Origin: JALYUA01 sp038229875
Lineage (GTDB): Bacteria > Acidobacteriota > Thermoanaerobaculia > UBA5066 > Gp7-AA6
Assembly (NCBI GenBank): GCA_038229875.1
Contig: JBBROA010000172.1
Coordinates: forward strand, 1-6,153
DNA: 6,153 nt
Direction: 5' to 3'
Shown here: in pieces, positions 1 through 5,889 of the stretch
Position numbering within the stretch: position 1 is the stretch's first letter
Layout: every line of letters starts with the position of its first letter
Notes under the pieces: generated by a model
The model's input: the letters and a program-made list of their open reading frames with translations, nothing else
The model's database searches: none
What the model was told of the DNA's origin: nothing
Made by a program: the position numbers and the translations under genes

Positions 1-1
1 C

Positions 2-1261
2 AAGGACTACGCGCCCGGGCAGCGGTGGTTCTTCGCCGAGGAGGACCTCCGTTGGCCCGACTGGGCGAAGAACACCGAGGAGCGCGCCGGCCACTTCGAG
101 ACCCAGACGCTCTCGATCGGCCCGTCTCACCCGGCGACGCACGGCATCGTGCACCTGATTGCGCGGATGGACGGCGAGCGCATCGCACGCGCCGAGACGC
201 AGATCGGATACATGCACCGCTGCTTCGAGAAGATGTCCGAGACCCACACCTGGAACCAGGTGATCCCTTACACCGACCGGCTGAACTACGTCTCGGCGAT
301 GATCAACGGCGTCGGGTACGTGCGCACGGTCGAGAAGATGCTGGGCATCGAAGTCCCGAAGCGCGGCGTTCTCATCCGGACGATCCTGTCCGAATTTTCG
401 CGGATCATGGATCATTGTGTGAACATCGGCGCAAATCTCGTCGACATGGGCGCGCTCACGAACTTCTGGTACCTGTTTCAGAACCGCGAGAACATCTACA
501 GCCTGCTCGAGGCCTGCTCCGGCGCGCGGCTCACCGTTTCATACGTGCGCGTGGGTGGACTTGCCATCGACGTGCCCGAGGATTTCGTCTCGCGGTGCCG
601 CTCGCTTCTGGAGACCATCCCGACGTTCGTCGCCGACGTCGAGAAGCTCGTGACGAACAACCGCATCATCCGGAACCGCTTCCAGGGGACCGGTGTGGTC
701 ACGAAGGAGCAGGCGATCGCGTGGGGCCTGACGGGACCGATGCTGCGGTCATCCGGCGTTCCTTACGACGTGCGTCGAACCCGGCCTTACGATTTTTACG
801 GGGAGTTCGACTGGGATGTCGCGATCGCGCCCGATGGCGACAACTTCTCGCGGTACCTGGTCCGCATCGAGGAGATGAAGCAGTCGCTCAAGATCATCCG
901 GCAGGCGCTCGACATCTTCCCTGCCTCGGGGCCCGTCAATTCCGACGACTGGCACGTCGTGCTGCCGCCGAAAGACGCCGTGTACCACGACATGGAATCG
1001 CTGATCTACCACTTCAAAATCATCATGGAAGGCATCCGCGTCCCGAAGGGCGAGAGGTACGAGTGGATCGAAGGCGGCAACGGTGAGCTCGGCTTCTACG
1101 CGATCGCGGAGGGCGGCGGCGGACCGTACCGCCTCAAGCATCGCGCTCCCTGCTTCCCCGCGATGGCGTGTTTCGAAAGGATCATCGAGGGCAGCTCGAT
1201 TTCCGACGCGGTGGCGACGCTCGGGAGCCTGAACATCATCGCCGGGGAGCTCGAACGATGA
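2..1261 (+). CDS. nuoD: NADH-quinone oxidoreductase subunit D (complex I 49-kDa subunit), 5' partial, possibly a NuoCD fusion
   Basis: NuoD is the peripheral-arm subunit of complex I that forms the quinone-reduction cavity together with NuoB. The frame is open from the first complete codon, and 419 residues are visible up to the TGA. Residues 42-48 read GPSHPATHG-like sequence; His47 of this motif and Tyr96 of YTDRLNY are 49 residues apart, as are His38 and Tyr87 of Thermus Nqo4, the quinone-site pair. Further NuoD signatures are GYMHRCFEK, NYDVR-like PYDVRRTRPYDFY, MESLIYHFKI and the C-terminal LGSLNIIAGELER. The CxxC pairs that bind nickel in related hydrogenase large subunits are absent. 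No ATG, GTG or TTG occurs in frame before the conserved core, so the start lies upstream. The first residues, KDY, would fit the LRKDYP end of NuoC and raise the possibility of a NuoC-NuoD fusion. The gene is translationally coupled to nuoI by an ATGA overlap. The family call is very secure; the fusion is an inference. Confidence 0.96.
   Translation, partial: KDYAPGQRWFFAEEDLRWPDWAKNTEERAGHFETQTLSIGPSHPATHGIVHLIARMDGERIARAETQIGYMHRCFEKMSETHTWNQVIPYTDRLNYVSAMINGVGYVRTVEKMLGIEVPKRGVLIRTILSEFSRIMDHCVNIGANLVDMGALTNFWYLFQNRENIYSLLEACSGARLTVSYVRVGGLAIDVPEDFVSRCRSLLETIPTFVADVEKLVTNNRIIRNRFQGTGVVTKEQAIAWGLTGPMLRSSGVPYDVRRTRPYDFYGEFDWDVAIAPDGDNFSRYLVRIEEMKQSLKIIRQALDIFPASGPVNSDDWHVVLPPKDAVYHDMESLIYHFKIIMEGIRVPKGERYEWIEGGNGELGFYAIAEGGGGPYRLKHRAPCFPAMACFERIIEGSSISDAVATLGSLNIIAGELER
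1244..1249 (+). promoter_or_regulatory. Ribosome binding site of nuoI inside nuoD
   Basis: GGGGAG lies eight nucleotides before the ATG at 1258, within the last codons of nuoD. Together with the ATGA stop-start overlap it supports the 1258 start and coupled translation. korB on the other strand has the same arrangement (GGGGAG, eight-nucleotide spacer). Confidence 0.7.
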
Positions 1262-1935
1262 GCGGCGTGATCGACGTCTCGGTGCGGGTCCCGAAGAAGC
1301 TGACCCTCTCTCAACGCCTGTATTTTCCGGAAATCCTCGGTGGGATGGCCGTCACGATGCGGCATCTTCTGAAGAACCTCATCCGGATCCGGAATCTCCC
1401 GACCATCCTGTATCCCGAGGTCAAGCGCAACTATTCCGGGCGCTTCCGCGGCAAGCACATTTTAAAGACGAGAGACGACGGGACCCTGAAATGCGTGGCC
1501 TGCTACATGTGTGCGCAGGCCTGCCCGGCGGACTGCATCACGATCGTGGCGGGGGAGCACCCGAAGATCTCCTACGAGAAGTATCCGGTCGTGTTCGACA
1601 TCGACATGCTCCGCTGTGTCTATTGCGGCTTCTGCGTCGACGCGTGCCCGAAGGATGCCATCTGGATGACCCGCAACTACGAGATGGCGTTCTTCAACCG
1701 CCAGGAAGCGATCTTCGGCATCGACAAGCTGCGCGAAGCGCCGGGGTCGGAAGTCAAGGACGGCTACGGCTACCGCCCGTATTACCCCGGAGACGGCACA
1801 GTTCCTCCGCCGGACGCGTCGTCCGAGCGGATCAACCCGGGAGACGGCGAACGCGCGGGGATGCGGATCCACGGCACGCTGCCAGCCTACCGCCCCTCAG
1901 CGCCGCAAGTAGCGAGAGAGCCGACAGCGCCGTAG
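1258..1935 (+). CDS. nuoI: NADH-quinone oxidoreductase subunit I, 2x[4Fe-4S] ferredoxin-like
   Basis: NuoI carries clusters N6a and N6b, which pass electrons inside the peripheral arm of complex I toward NuoB and quinone. The 225-residue product has two complete CxxCxxCxxxCP motifs: Cys79, 82, 85, 89 (CVACYMCAQACP) and Cys120, 123, 126, 130 (CVYCGFCVDACP). Before them is an amphipathic N-terminal segment ending in RFRGKHIL, typical of NuoI; after them comes NYEMAFFNR. The ATG at 1258 is chosen because it overlaps the nuoD stop (ATGA) and has GGGGAG eight nucleotides upstream; reading from an earlier in-frame ATG at 1168 would add 30 residues coded inside nuoD. The last ~30 residues (from about 195) are Pro/Gly/Arg-rich, and their codons run into a repeat-like motif that continues into the intergenic gap, so the C-terminus may have been extended. 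It is the last nuo gene on this strand: neither nuoH nor nuoJ is adjacent. Confidence 0.96.
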   Translation: MSGVIDVSVRVPKKLTLSQRLYFPEILGGMAVTMRHLLKNLIRIRNLPTILYPEVKRNYSGRFRGKHILKTRDDGTLKCVACYMCAQACPADCITIVAGEHPKISYEKYPVVFDIDMLRCVYCGFCVDACPKDAIWMTRNYEMAFFNRQEAIFGIDKLREAPGSEVKDGYGYRPYYPGDGTVPPPDASSERINPGDGERAGMRIHGTLPAYRPSAPQVAREPTAP

Positions 1936-2112
1936 GGGGTTCGGGGGACGGCGCGCCTGGCGCCATCGGCCAGGATGACCATCGTCGCGAAGTCGGCGCA
2001 GTCCACTCGACGGCAATACGGACGGCCTGCCTGCGGGCCCCCTCACCCACCCTCTGCTCGAATGCGGCGAAAGGGGGCAAAGCTGCGCTTCGACCAACCT
2101 GGTGGCTAAGCT

Positions 2113-2163
2113 CGCCCCGAGAGGAGTCTCCTGACCGAAGGGAAGGAGGAGCCTCTCGGGGCG
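2113..2163. repeat. Long imperfect inverted repeat (hairpin 1)
   Basis: CGCCCCGAGAGG (2113-2124) and CCTCTCGGGGCG (2152-2163) are perfectly complementary over 12 bp. After a small mismatched interior loop, CTCCT (2128-2132) can pair with AGGAG (2144-2148), leaving an 11-nt loop. No T-tract follows on either strand. It could act as an mRNA 3'-end stabiliser, a factor-dependent terminator or a palindromic repeat unit; the sequence alone does not decide. Confidence 0.75.
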
Positions 2164-2169
2164 GGAGCC

Positions 2170-2282
2170 GTAGCGAACGGAGGGACGAGGCCGGCGGTGG
2201 AGGCCGCATCCGGCCGACCCGCCGGCCGGTGCCTTCGCCGCGCACGGCGAAGGCACGTCCCGCAGTGAGCGGAGGCGACGGC
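2170..2282 (+). repeat. Degenerate direct repeats flanking the palindrome set
   Basis: GTAGCGAACGGAGG followed by GACG (from 2170) resembles GCAGTGAGCGGAGG followed by CGACG (2262-2280). Of the first 14 positions 11 are identical and the three differences are transitions. A weaker relative beginning GTAGCGA and reaching GACAGC lies at 1909-1928 inside the 3' end of nuoI. The two better copies bracket the folded unit at 2182-2261, and the second abuts the stop codon of the minus-strand cysteine-rich gene. This resembles a dispersed intergenic repeat module, but other copies would have to be found elsewhere in the genome. Confidence 0.45.
2182..2261. repeat. Compact three-way-junction palindrome set (structured repeat or RNA element)
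   Basis: Three nested or adjacent perfect stems fit one fold. P1 pairs GGGACG (2182-2187) with CGTCCC (2256-2261). P2 pairs GGCCGGCGG (2189-2197) with CCGCCGGCC (2219-2227), topped by GGCCG/CGGCC (2202-2206 with 2211-2215) around a CATC loop. P3 pairs GTGCCTTCGCCG (2229-2240) with CGGCGAAGGCAC (2245-2256) around a CGCA loop; its outermost pair competes with P1 for C2256. Junction linkers would be only one nucleotide. The pairings are read directly; that the element folds or functions this way is an inference. GC-rich sequence makes some chance pairing likely, but the 9-bp and 12-bp perfect stems are long. Confidence 0.6.
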
Positions 2283-2791
2283 TAGTTACCGCGTCCCGTC
2301 GTCGGCGCGTGCCCATCCGTCTTGTGCAGCGACTCGACCGTGATCTCGACTTCCTCGTCCGAGGCGCCCTGTTCCTTCAGCTTCGCCGCCATCAGTGCCT
2401 CATGCTGGCAGATCCCGCAGCCGGCGGCGTGCTCGTTGGTGAAGCAGGTCAGGAGCGTCTTGTGATGCTCCCTGGGGCTCTCCTTGCATTCGCAGAAGCA
2501 ATGGATCCGGTCCATCGTGTCGGGGTATTTCTTCGCCGCTTCGTAGGATTTCTTGACGTCCGGATTGTCCCAGCTCGAGAACTTCGCGGGATCGAGAACC
2601 GCGCCCCGCTCGACGCAGGACGAGCAGGAGTTCTGCTGGGCGGCCGCAGGCTTCGCCCCGGCGGCCGGCTTCGCGGGCGCGCCATGCTGGTGCTGGGCGT
2701 CGGCGAACGTCGAAAACGCCAGGAACGAGACCATGGCAGCCGCGAGAAAAAGACCCGCACGGGAAGTCGATCCGGTGTGAATTCGGCGCAT
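2282..2791 (-). CDS. Exported eight-cysteine protein with PCYCGC-type domain, function unknown
   Basis: The 169-residue product starts with a signal peptide: basic MRRIHTGSTSR, a hydrophobic stretch at about 12-29, and a likely cleavage after FADA (residue 32). An Ala/Pro/Lys-rich linker follows, beginning QHQHG. The mature part has CSSC (56-59), CFCEC (98-102), Cys116 and CGIC (125-128), then a charged helix. The C-x-C-x-C, distant Cys, CGxC pattern with a trailing helix matches what I know of the PCYCGC-motif family (mostly uncharacterised, often lipoproteins); here the first Cys of that motif context is preceded by His rather than Pro. There is no lipobox cysteine at the cleavage site. The start at 2791 has GGAGG four nucleotides upstream. 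It lies 65 nt downstream of korB on the same strand and may be co-transcribed. Metal binding or redox activity of the cysteines is conceivable but not shown. Confidence 0.82.
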   Translation of the reverse strand: MRRIHTGSTSRAGLFLAAAMVSFLAFSTFADAQHQHGAPAKPAAGAKPAAAQQNSCSSCVERGAVLDPAKFSSWDNPDVKKSYEAAKKYPDTMDRIHCFCECKESPREHHKTLLTCFTNEHAAGCGICQHEALMAAKLKEQGASDEEVEITVESLHKTDGHAPTTGRGN

Positions 2792-2795
2792 GGAT

Positions 2796-2816
2796 CCTCC
2801 GGAGGTTTAGAACCTC
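2796..2816 (-). promoter_or_regulatory. Palindrome and hairpin around the ribosome site of the cysteine-rich gene
   Basis: In the 65-bp gap after korB, CCTCCGGAGG (2796-2805) is a perfect palindrome that contains the minus-strand GGAGG ribosome site. It overlaps a GAGGTT/AACCTC hairpin (2802-2807 with 2811-2816, loop of three). In the mRNA the hairpin would sit immediately 5' of the Shine-Dalgarno sequence. It might influence initiation or mRNA ends; no T-run or convincing promoter was found in the gap. Confidence 0.35.
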
Positions 2817-2856
2817 GGTTTGTATCGGGTTGTTCCCGCCGCGCCCGGGGAAGGTC

Positions 2857-3900
2857 TCAGCGCAGTCCTTCCATGATCTGCGCCAGAGCCTCGGGGCCGG
2901 GCCGGGTCTGTTCGAGGGACATCGAGGCGAGCGCCTGGTCCGGGAGCCCGAGCAGCGAGAGAAAGTCCTTCTTTTCGGGCTCGACGTAGATCAGCCCGGT
3001 CAGGAACTCGCCCTTTTCCTTCGCGTCGTGCAGCAGCTCGTAGGCGGAGGTCTTGTTCATGGCGTCATAGTCGGCGCGCAGCTTTTTCAGCCGGATGTGG
3101 GAACCGTCGTGCAGCGCGACGTCCTGGGTCGTGCCCGGGTCGTAGTCGACGTGAATGTCTTCGAAGTAAGGGACGAACCCGATCTCCTGAATCGGGATCT
3201 CGTGGTCCTTGGCCCACTTGTACGACTTCGTCGAGCTCTCGTGATTGTTGAACGTCACGCAGGGCGAGATCACGTCCAGCAGCGCAGTGCCGCGGTGGGC
3301 GATCGCCCCCTTCAAAAGCCCCAGCAGCTGCTTCATGTCTCCCGAGAACGAGCGGGCGACGTAGCCGCAGCCAAGCTCGATCGCCATCGCGCACAGGTCG
3401 ATCGCCGGCAGGTCGTTGACGACACCGCTCTTCAACTTCGACCCGAAATCGGCGGTGGCGGAGAACTGCCCCTTCGTCAGCCCGTACACGCCGTTGTTTT
3501 CGACGATGTAAATCATCGGCAGATTGCGGCGCAGGAGGTGGACGAACTGTCCGGCCCCGATCGAAGCGGTATCGCCGTCTCCGGAGACGCCGATCGTCAG
3601 GAGGTTGTGATTGGCGAGCATCGCGCCCGTCGCGACCGCGGGCATCCGCCCGTGGACGGCGTTGAAGCCGTGGCCCCGGTCGACGAAATAGGCGGTGGTC
3701 TTCGACGAACAGCCGATTCCCGACATCTTGGCGACGTTGTGCGGAGTGACCCCCATCTCGAAGAACGCCTGGGTGATCTGGCGCGTGATGACGTCGTGGC
3801 CGCAGCCGACGCACAGAGTGGATTTTCCGCCGCCGTACTCCTTGACCGAAAGGCCGAGACGATTCGCGGGGGTCGCTTTGGGCTCGACGGTCGAGGACAT
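2857..3900 (-). CDS. korB: 2-oxoglutarate:ferredoxin oxidoreductase, beta subunit (thiamine diphosphate-binding)
   Basis: This subunit binds thiamine diphosphate and a [4Fe-4S] cluster and, with KorA, converts a 2-oxoacid plus CoA to acyl-CoA, CO2 and reduced ferredoxin in the cytoplasm. The 347-residue length is usual for the KorB branch. Cluster ligands are visible as Cys30 and Cys33 (CVGCGH), Cys64 (GIGCSS) and Cys214 (SPCVTFNN), the four-cysteine pattern of two-subunit enzymes. The thiamine diphosphate motif runs from GDGD (107-110) to ENN (134-136). HGR (83-85) and YGLTKGQ (139-145) are also family-typical. The ATG at 3900 shares its A with the korA stop (TGATG) and has GGGGAG eight nucleotides upstream, so the start is secure and translation is coupled. 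2-oxoglutarate is the likeliest substrate from overall resemblance, but pyruvate or branched-chain oxoacids cannot be excluded. Confidence 0.93.
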   Translation of the reverse strand: MSSTVEPKATPANRLGLSVKEYGGGKSTLCVGCGHDVITRQITQAFFEMGVTPHNVAKMSGIGCSSKTTAYFVDRGHGFNAVHGRMPAVATGAMLANHNLLTIGVSGDGDTASIGAGQFVHLLRRNLPMIYIVENNGVYGLTKGQFSATADFGSKLKSGVVNDLPAIDLCAMAIELGCGYVARSFSGDMKQLLGLLKGAIAHRGTALLDVISPCVTFNNHESSTKSYKWAKDHEIPIQEIGFVPYFEDIHVDYDPGTTQDVALHDGSHIRLKKLRADYDAMNKTSAYELLHDAKEKGEFLTGLIYVEPEKKDFLSLLGLPDQALASMSLEQTRPGPEALAQIMEGLR

Positions 3901-5747
3901 CAGCTCTTCTCCCCGGCCTCGATACCCTCGATCACCGTCTCGGCGTCGAGGGGGAAGCCGTCGTAATGCCGAATGGATCGCAATCGCGCCGCTTCGGGCC
4001 CGACTTCGAGAGTCAGCAGCGAAAACATCTGCCCGTCCCGGTTCTGGTCGACGACATAAATGCGCTCGTGCTGCGAAATGAACAGTTTCGTTTCGGGCGT
4101 CAGCGGCAGCGCCCGGATCCGCAGGCAATCCGTCGCGAGCCCCTTGCGCGCCAGAATCGTCCGGGCTTCCTGCACCGCGAAGTCCGAGGACCCGTATTGG
4201 ACGATTCCGATCCGTGAGCCCGCTCCTTCGATGACCGGCTTCGGGACGTGCAGGCGAGCGGTCTCGAACTTCCGGGAGAGCCGGTCCATGTTGTTCTTGT
4301 AGTCGTCGGGGCGCTCGGAATACGTCGCGCGCTCGGTGTGGCCCGAGCCCCGGGTGAAATAAGCGGCCGCCGGGTTGTCGATCGTTCCCGGGAGCGTGCG
4401 CCAGGGAATTCCGTCTCCGTCCACGTCGCGGTAACGGGCGAACTCCTTGTACTTCTGCATATGCGCGGCGAACTCCTCCGCGGTCCGGATCACCTTGCCC
4501 CGATCCACGCCCTTTTCCGGGTACGGGAACGGGTCCGCCATCCAGTTGTTCATCCCGAGGTCCAGATCCATCATCACGAACACGGGCGTCTGAAACCGTT
4601 CGGCGAGATCGAACGCCTCCATCGAGAGCGAGTAGCACTCCTCGACCGACGCCGGGATCACCAGGATGTGGAACGCGTCGCCCTGGGACAGGCAGTACGT
4701 CGAAAGGATGTCGCCCTGCATCGTGCGGGTCGGAAGCCCCGTCGAGGGGCCGACGCGCTGGACGTCGAAGATCACGGCCGGGATCTCGGCGTAATAGCCG
4801 AGCCCCACGAATTCCGCCATCAGCGAGATCCCCGGGCCGGAGGTCGTGGTCATCGACCGCGCGCCCGCCCACCCAGCTCCCAGGATCATCCCGGCCGCGG
4901 CCAGCTCGTCCTCCGCCTGCACGATTGCGAACGTCGGTTTTCCGGTGATCGGGTCCTTGCGGTACTCGCGGCAGTAGTCGATCAACGATTCCGCCAGAGA
5001 GGAGGAGGGCGTGATCGGGTACCAGGCCACGACGCTGACGCCGGCGAGCATGCAGCCGATCGCAGCGGCCGCGTTGCCGTCGATGATGATCTTTCCCGCG
5101 GTCTTGTCCATCCGCTCCAGGCGGTAGGGGTCGTCCTTCTTGAGGTTCTTTTCCGCCCAGTCGTAGCCGCCCTGGATCGCGGTCCAGTTGACCTCGATCG
5201 CCTTTTCTTTGCCGTGGAACTGCTTCGAGAGCGCCTTTTGAATCTCCTCACGATCGACGTTCAGGAGCCACGCGGCGACGCCGACGTAGATCATGTTGAC
5301 GACGAGCCGGCGGAGCTTTCCGTCGTGGACGAGCTCGAGGACCAGCTTCGAAAAGGGGACGGGGTAGAAGTGCACGTCGCTGCGGAGAGTGTCGAGCTTC
5401 AGGTTTTCCTCGTAGATCACTGCCGCCCCCGGGTGGACCGTGCGCACGTCCTCGTGCGCCGTCTCCGGGTTCATGCAGATCAGGACGCCGACGTCCCGCC
5501 GCCGGGCAATGAAGCCCTCCTTCGAAGCTCGGATCGTGAACCAGGTGGGAAGGCCCTGGATGTTCGAGGGAAAGAGGTTCTTGCCCGAGACCGGGATTCC
5601 CATCTGGAAAATGGCCCGCATGAGGATGCTGTTCGAGGACTGGCTCCCGGACCCGTTCGCCGTCGCCACGTGGATCGAGAAGTCATTCACGACCGAAGGC
5701 CCGAGCGGCGCCTCCGAGGGGATCTTTTCTTCGAGGACAGCGCTCAC
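3900..5747 (-). CDS. korA: 2-oxoglutarate:ferredoxin oxidoreductase, fused gamma-alpha subunit
   Basis: KorA is the partner of KorB and supplies the CoA/2-oxoacid site. The protein joins an N-terminal gamma-type domain (roughly residues 25-190, with GSGSQSSN at 32-39 and FTIRASKEG) to an alpha-type pyrimidine-binding domain (from about 220), followed by a C-terminal transketolase-like domain ending at 615. The hallmark YPITPS is at 243-248; QAEDE (277-281), TTTSGPG (300-306) and GLPTRT (about 337-342) follow, all typical of the fused two-subunit class. The GTG at 5747 is preferred because AAAAGGAG precedes it by six nucleotides. An ATG at 5768 would add seven residues (MSQKESS) but has no good ribosome site and would place that AAAAGGAG inside the gene. 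Numbering here uses the GTG. The gene overlaps korB by one nucleotide, so the pair forms an operon. Substrate choice is inferred from family resemblance. Confidence 0.93.
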   Translation of the reverse strand: MSAVLEEKIPSEAPLGPSVVNDFSIHVATANGSGSQSSNSILMRAIFQMGIPVSGKNLFPSNIQGLPTWFTIRASKEGFIARRRDVGVLICMNPETAHEDVRTVHPGAAVIYEENLKLDTLRSDVHFYPVPFSKLVLELVHDGKLRRLVVNMIYVGVAAWLLNVDREEIQKALSKQFHGKEKAIEVNWTAIQGGYDWAEKNLKKDDPYRLERMDKTAGKIIIDGNAAAAIGCMLAGVSVVAWYPITPSSSLAESLIDYCREYRKDPITGKPTFAIVQAEDELAAAGMILGAGWAGARSMTTTSGPGISLMAEFVGLGYYAEIPAVIFDVQRVGPSTGLPTRTMQGDILSTYCLSQGDAFHILVIPASVEECYSLSMEAFDLAERFQTPVFVMMDLDLGMNNWMADPFPYPEKGVDRGKVIRTAEEFAAHMQKYKEFARYRDVDGDGIPWRTLPGTIDNPAAAYFTRGSGHTERATYSERPDDYKNNMDRLSRKFETARLHVPKPVIEGAGSRIGIVQYGSSDFAVQEARTILARKGLATDCLRIRALPLTPETKLFISQHERIYVVDQNRDGQMFSLLTLEVGPEAARLRSIRHYDGFPLDAETVIEGIEAGEKS

Positions 5748-5753
5748 GGAGGA

Positions 5754-5761
5754 CTCCTTTT
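5754..5761 (-). promoter_or_regulatory. Strong ribosome binding site that decides the korA start
   Basis: On the minus strand AAAAGGAG is followed by a TCCTCC spacer and GTG (5747-5745), an ideal six-nucleotide distance. The ATG 21 nt upstream (5768) is preceded only by GCGGGA directly against the codon. This favours the GTG start, though the ATG remains possible. Confidence 0.6.
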
Positions 5762-5792
5762 GTGACATTCCCGCGCTTTTCGGGGAACCGGG

Positions 5793-5801
5793 ATGATAAC
5801 A
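5793..5801 (-). promoter_or_regulatory. Candidate extended -10 promoter element for korAB
   Basis: The minus strand reads TGTTATCAT, matching the extended -10 form TGnTATnAT-like with one difference from TATAAT plus the upstream TG. It sits in a locally A/T-rich patch of an otherwise GC-rich gap and would give a leader of about 35-40 nt before the GTG start. No convincing -35 box lies upstream, so this is a tentative call. Confidence 0.3.
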
Positions 5802-5820
5802 AACAGTTCCCTCCCCGACG

Positions 5821-5862
5821 CGGCGCGCAGGCCTGCTCGGTGCGCCGGCCTGCCGGCGGCGC
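5821..5862. repeat. Overlapping inverted repeats in the divergent promoter region
   Basis: CGGCGC (5821-5826) and GCGCCG (5842-5847) enclose the perfect palindrome GCAGGCCTGC (5827-5836). The right arm also starts a second imperfect hairpin, GCGCCGGC (5842-5849) against GCCGGC plus a bulged CGC ending near 5862. Lying between two divergent genes, the 10-bp palindrome could be an operator, but no regulator is identified and GC-rich chance symmetry is possible. Confidence 0.35.
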
Positions 5863-5865
5863 CCA

Positions 5866-5882
5866 TAGAATCCCGGCGGAGG
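5866..5882 (+). promoter_or_regulatory. Candidate -10 box and ribosome binding site of the peptidase gene
   Basis: TAGAAT (5866-5871) resembles a -10 box, and GGAGG (5878-5882) lies seven nucleotides before the ATG at 5890. The ribosome site is convincing. The -10 call is weak: there is no clear -35, and transcription starting from it would leave a leader of only about 10-12 nt, barely including the ribosome site. Confidence 0.4.
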
Positions 5883-5889
5883 TTCACGC

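Larger units (their letters stand above)
1936..2281. other. Convergent intergenic region with many inverted repeats, no gene seen
   Basis: This 346-bp gap separates the 3' ends of nuoI and the cysteine-rich gene. Open frames cross it in several phases, but none shows a recognisable protein or a start with a good ribosome site, and they look like the usual GC-rich shadows. It contains a small hairpin CCTGGC/GCCAGG (1956-1974), an inverted pair GCCCCCT/AGGGGGC (2037-2043 and 2072-2078), and the larger palindromes listed separately between 2113 and 2261. None is followed by a T-run on either strand, so Rho-independent termination is not shown. Transcripts from both sides must nevertheless end somewhere here. 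Confidence 0.7.

Noticed and set aside
2..1261. Hydrogenase large subunit instead of NuoD
   Set aside because: Both CxxC nickel-ligand motifs are missing, and the HPATHG/LNY quinone-site pattern and C-terminus are those of NuoD.
2229..2256. P3 hairpin as a Rho-independent terminator
   Set aside because: The stem is strong, but neither strand has a following T-run, so the terminator call is not supported from sequence.
1936..2281. CRISPR array or tRNA in the gap
   Set aside because: The repeats are not regularly spaced with unique spacers, and no cloverleaf with tRNA consensus loops (T-loop GGTTCGA-type arm, acceptor stem) could be drawn.
1491..2285. Plus-strand open frame across the nuoI 3' end and the gap
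   Set aside because: It overlaps the Fe-S coding part of nuoI in another frame and is Arg/Ser/Gly-rich with no recognisable domain.
2830..3966. Plus-strand 378-codon open frame opposite korB
   Set aside because: It is an antisense shadow of korB with the same biased composition.
3901..4872. Minus-strand frame extending korB upstream inside korA
   Set aside because: It is the wrong frame of korA. The TGATG junction and GGGGAG site fix the korB start at 3900.
4248..5765. Plus-strand 505-codon open frame opposite korA
   Set aside because: It is the antisense shadow of a confidently identified gene; its composition is Arg/His/Asp/Val-rich without domains, and it has no ribosome site.
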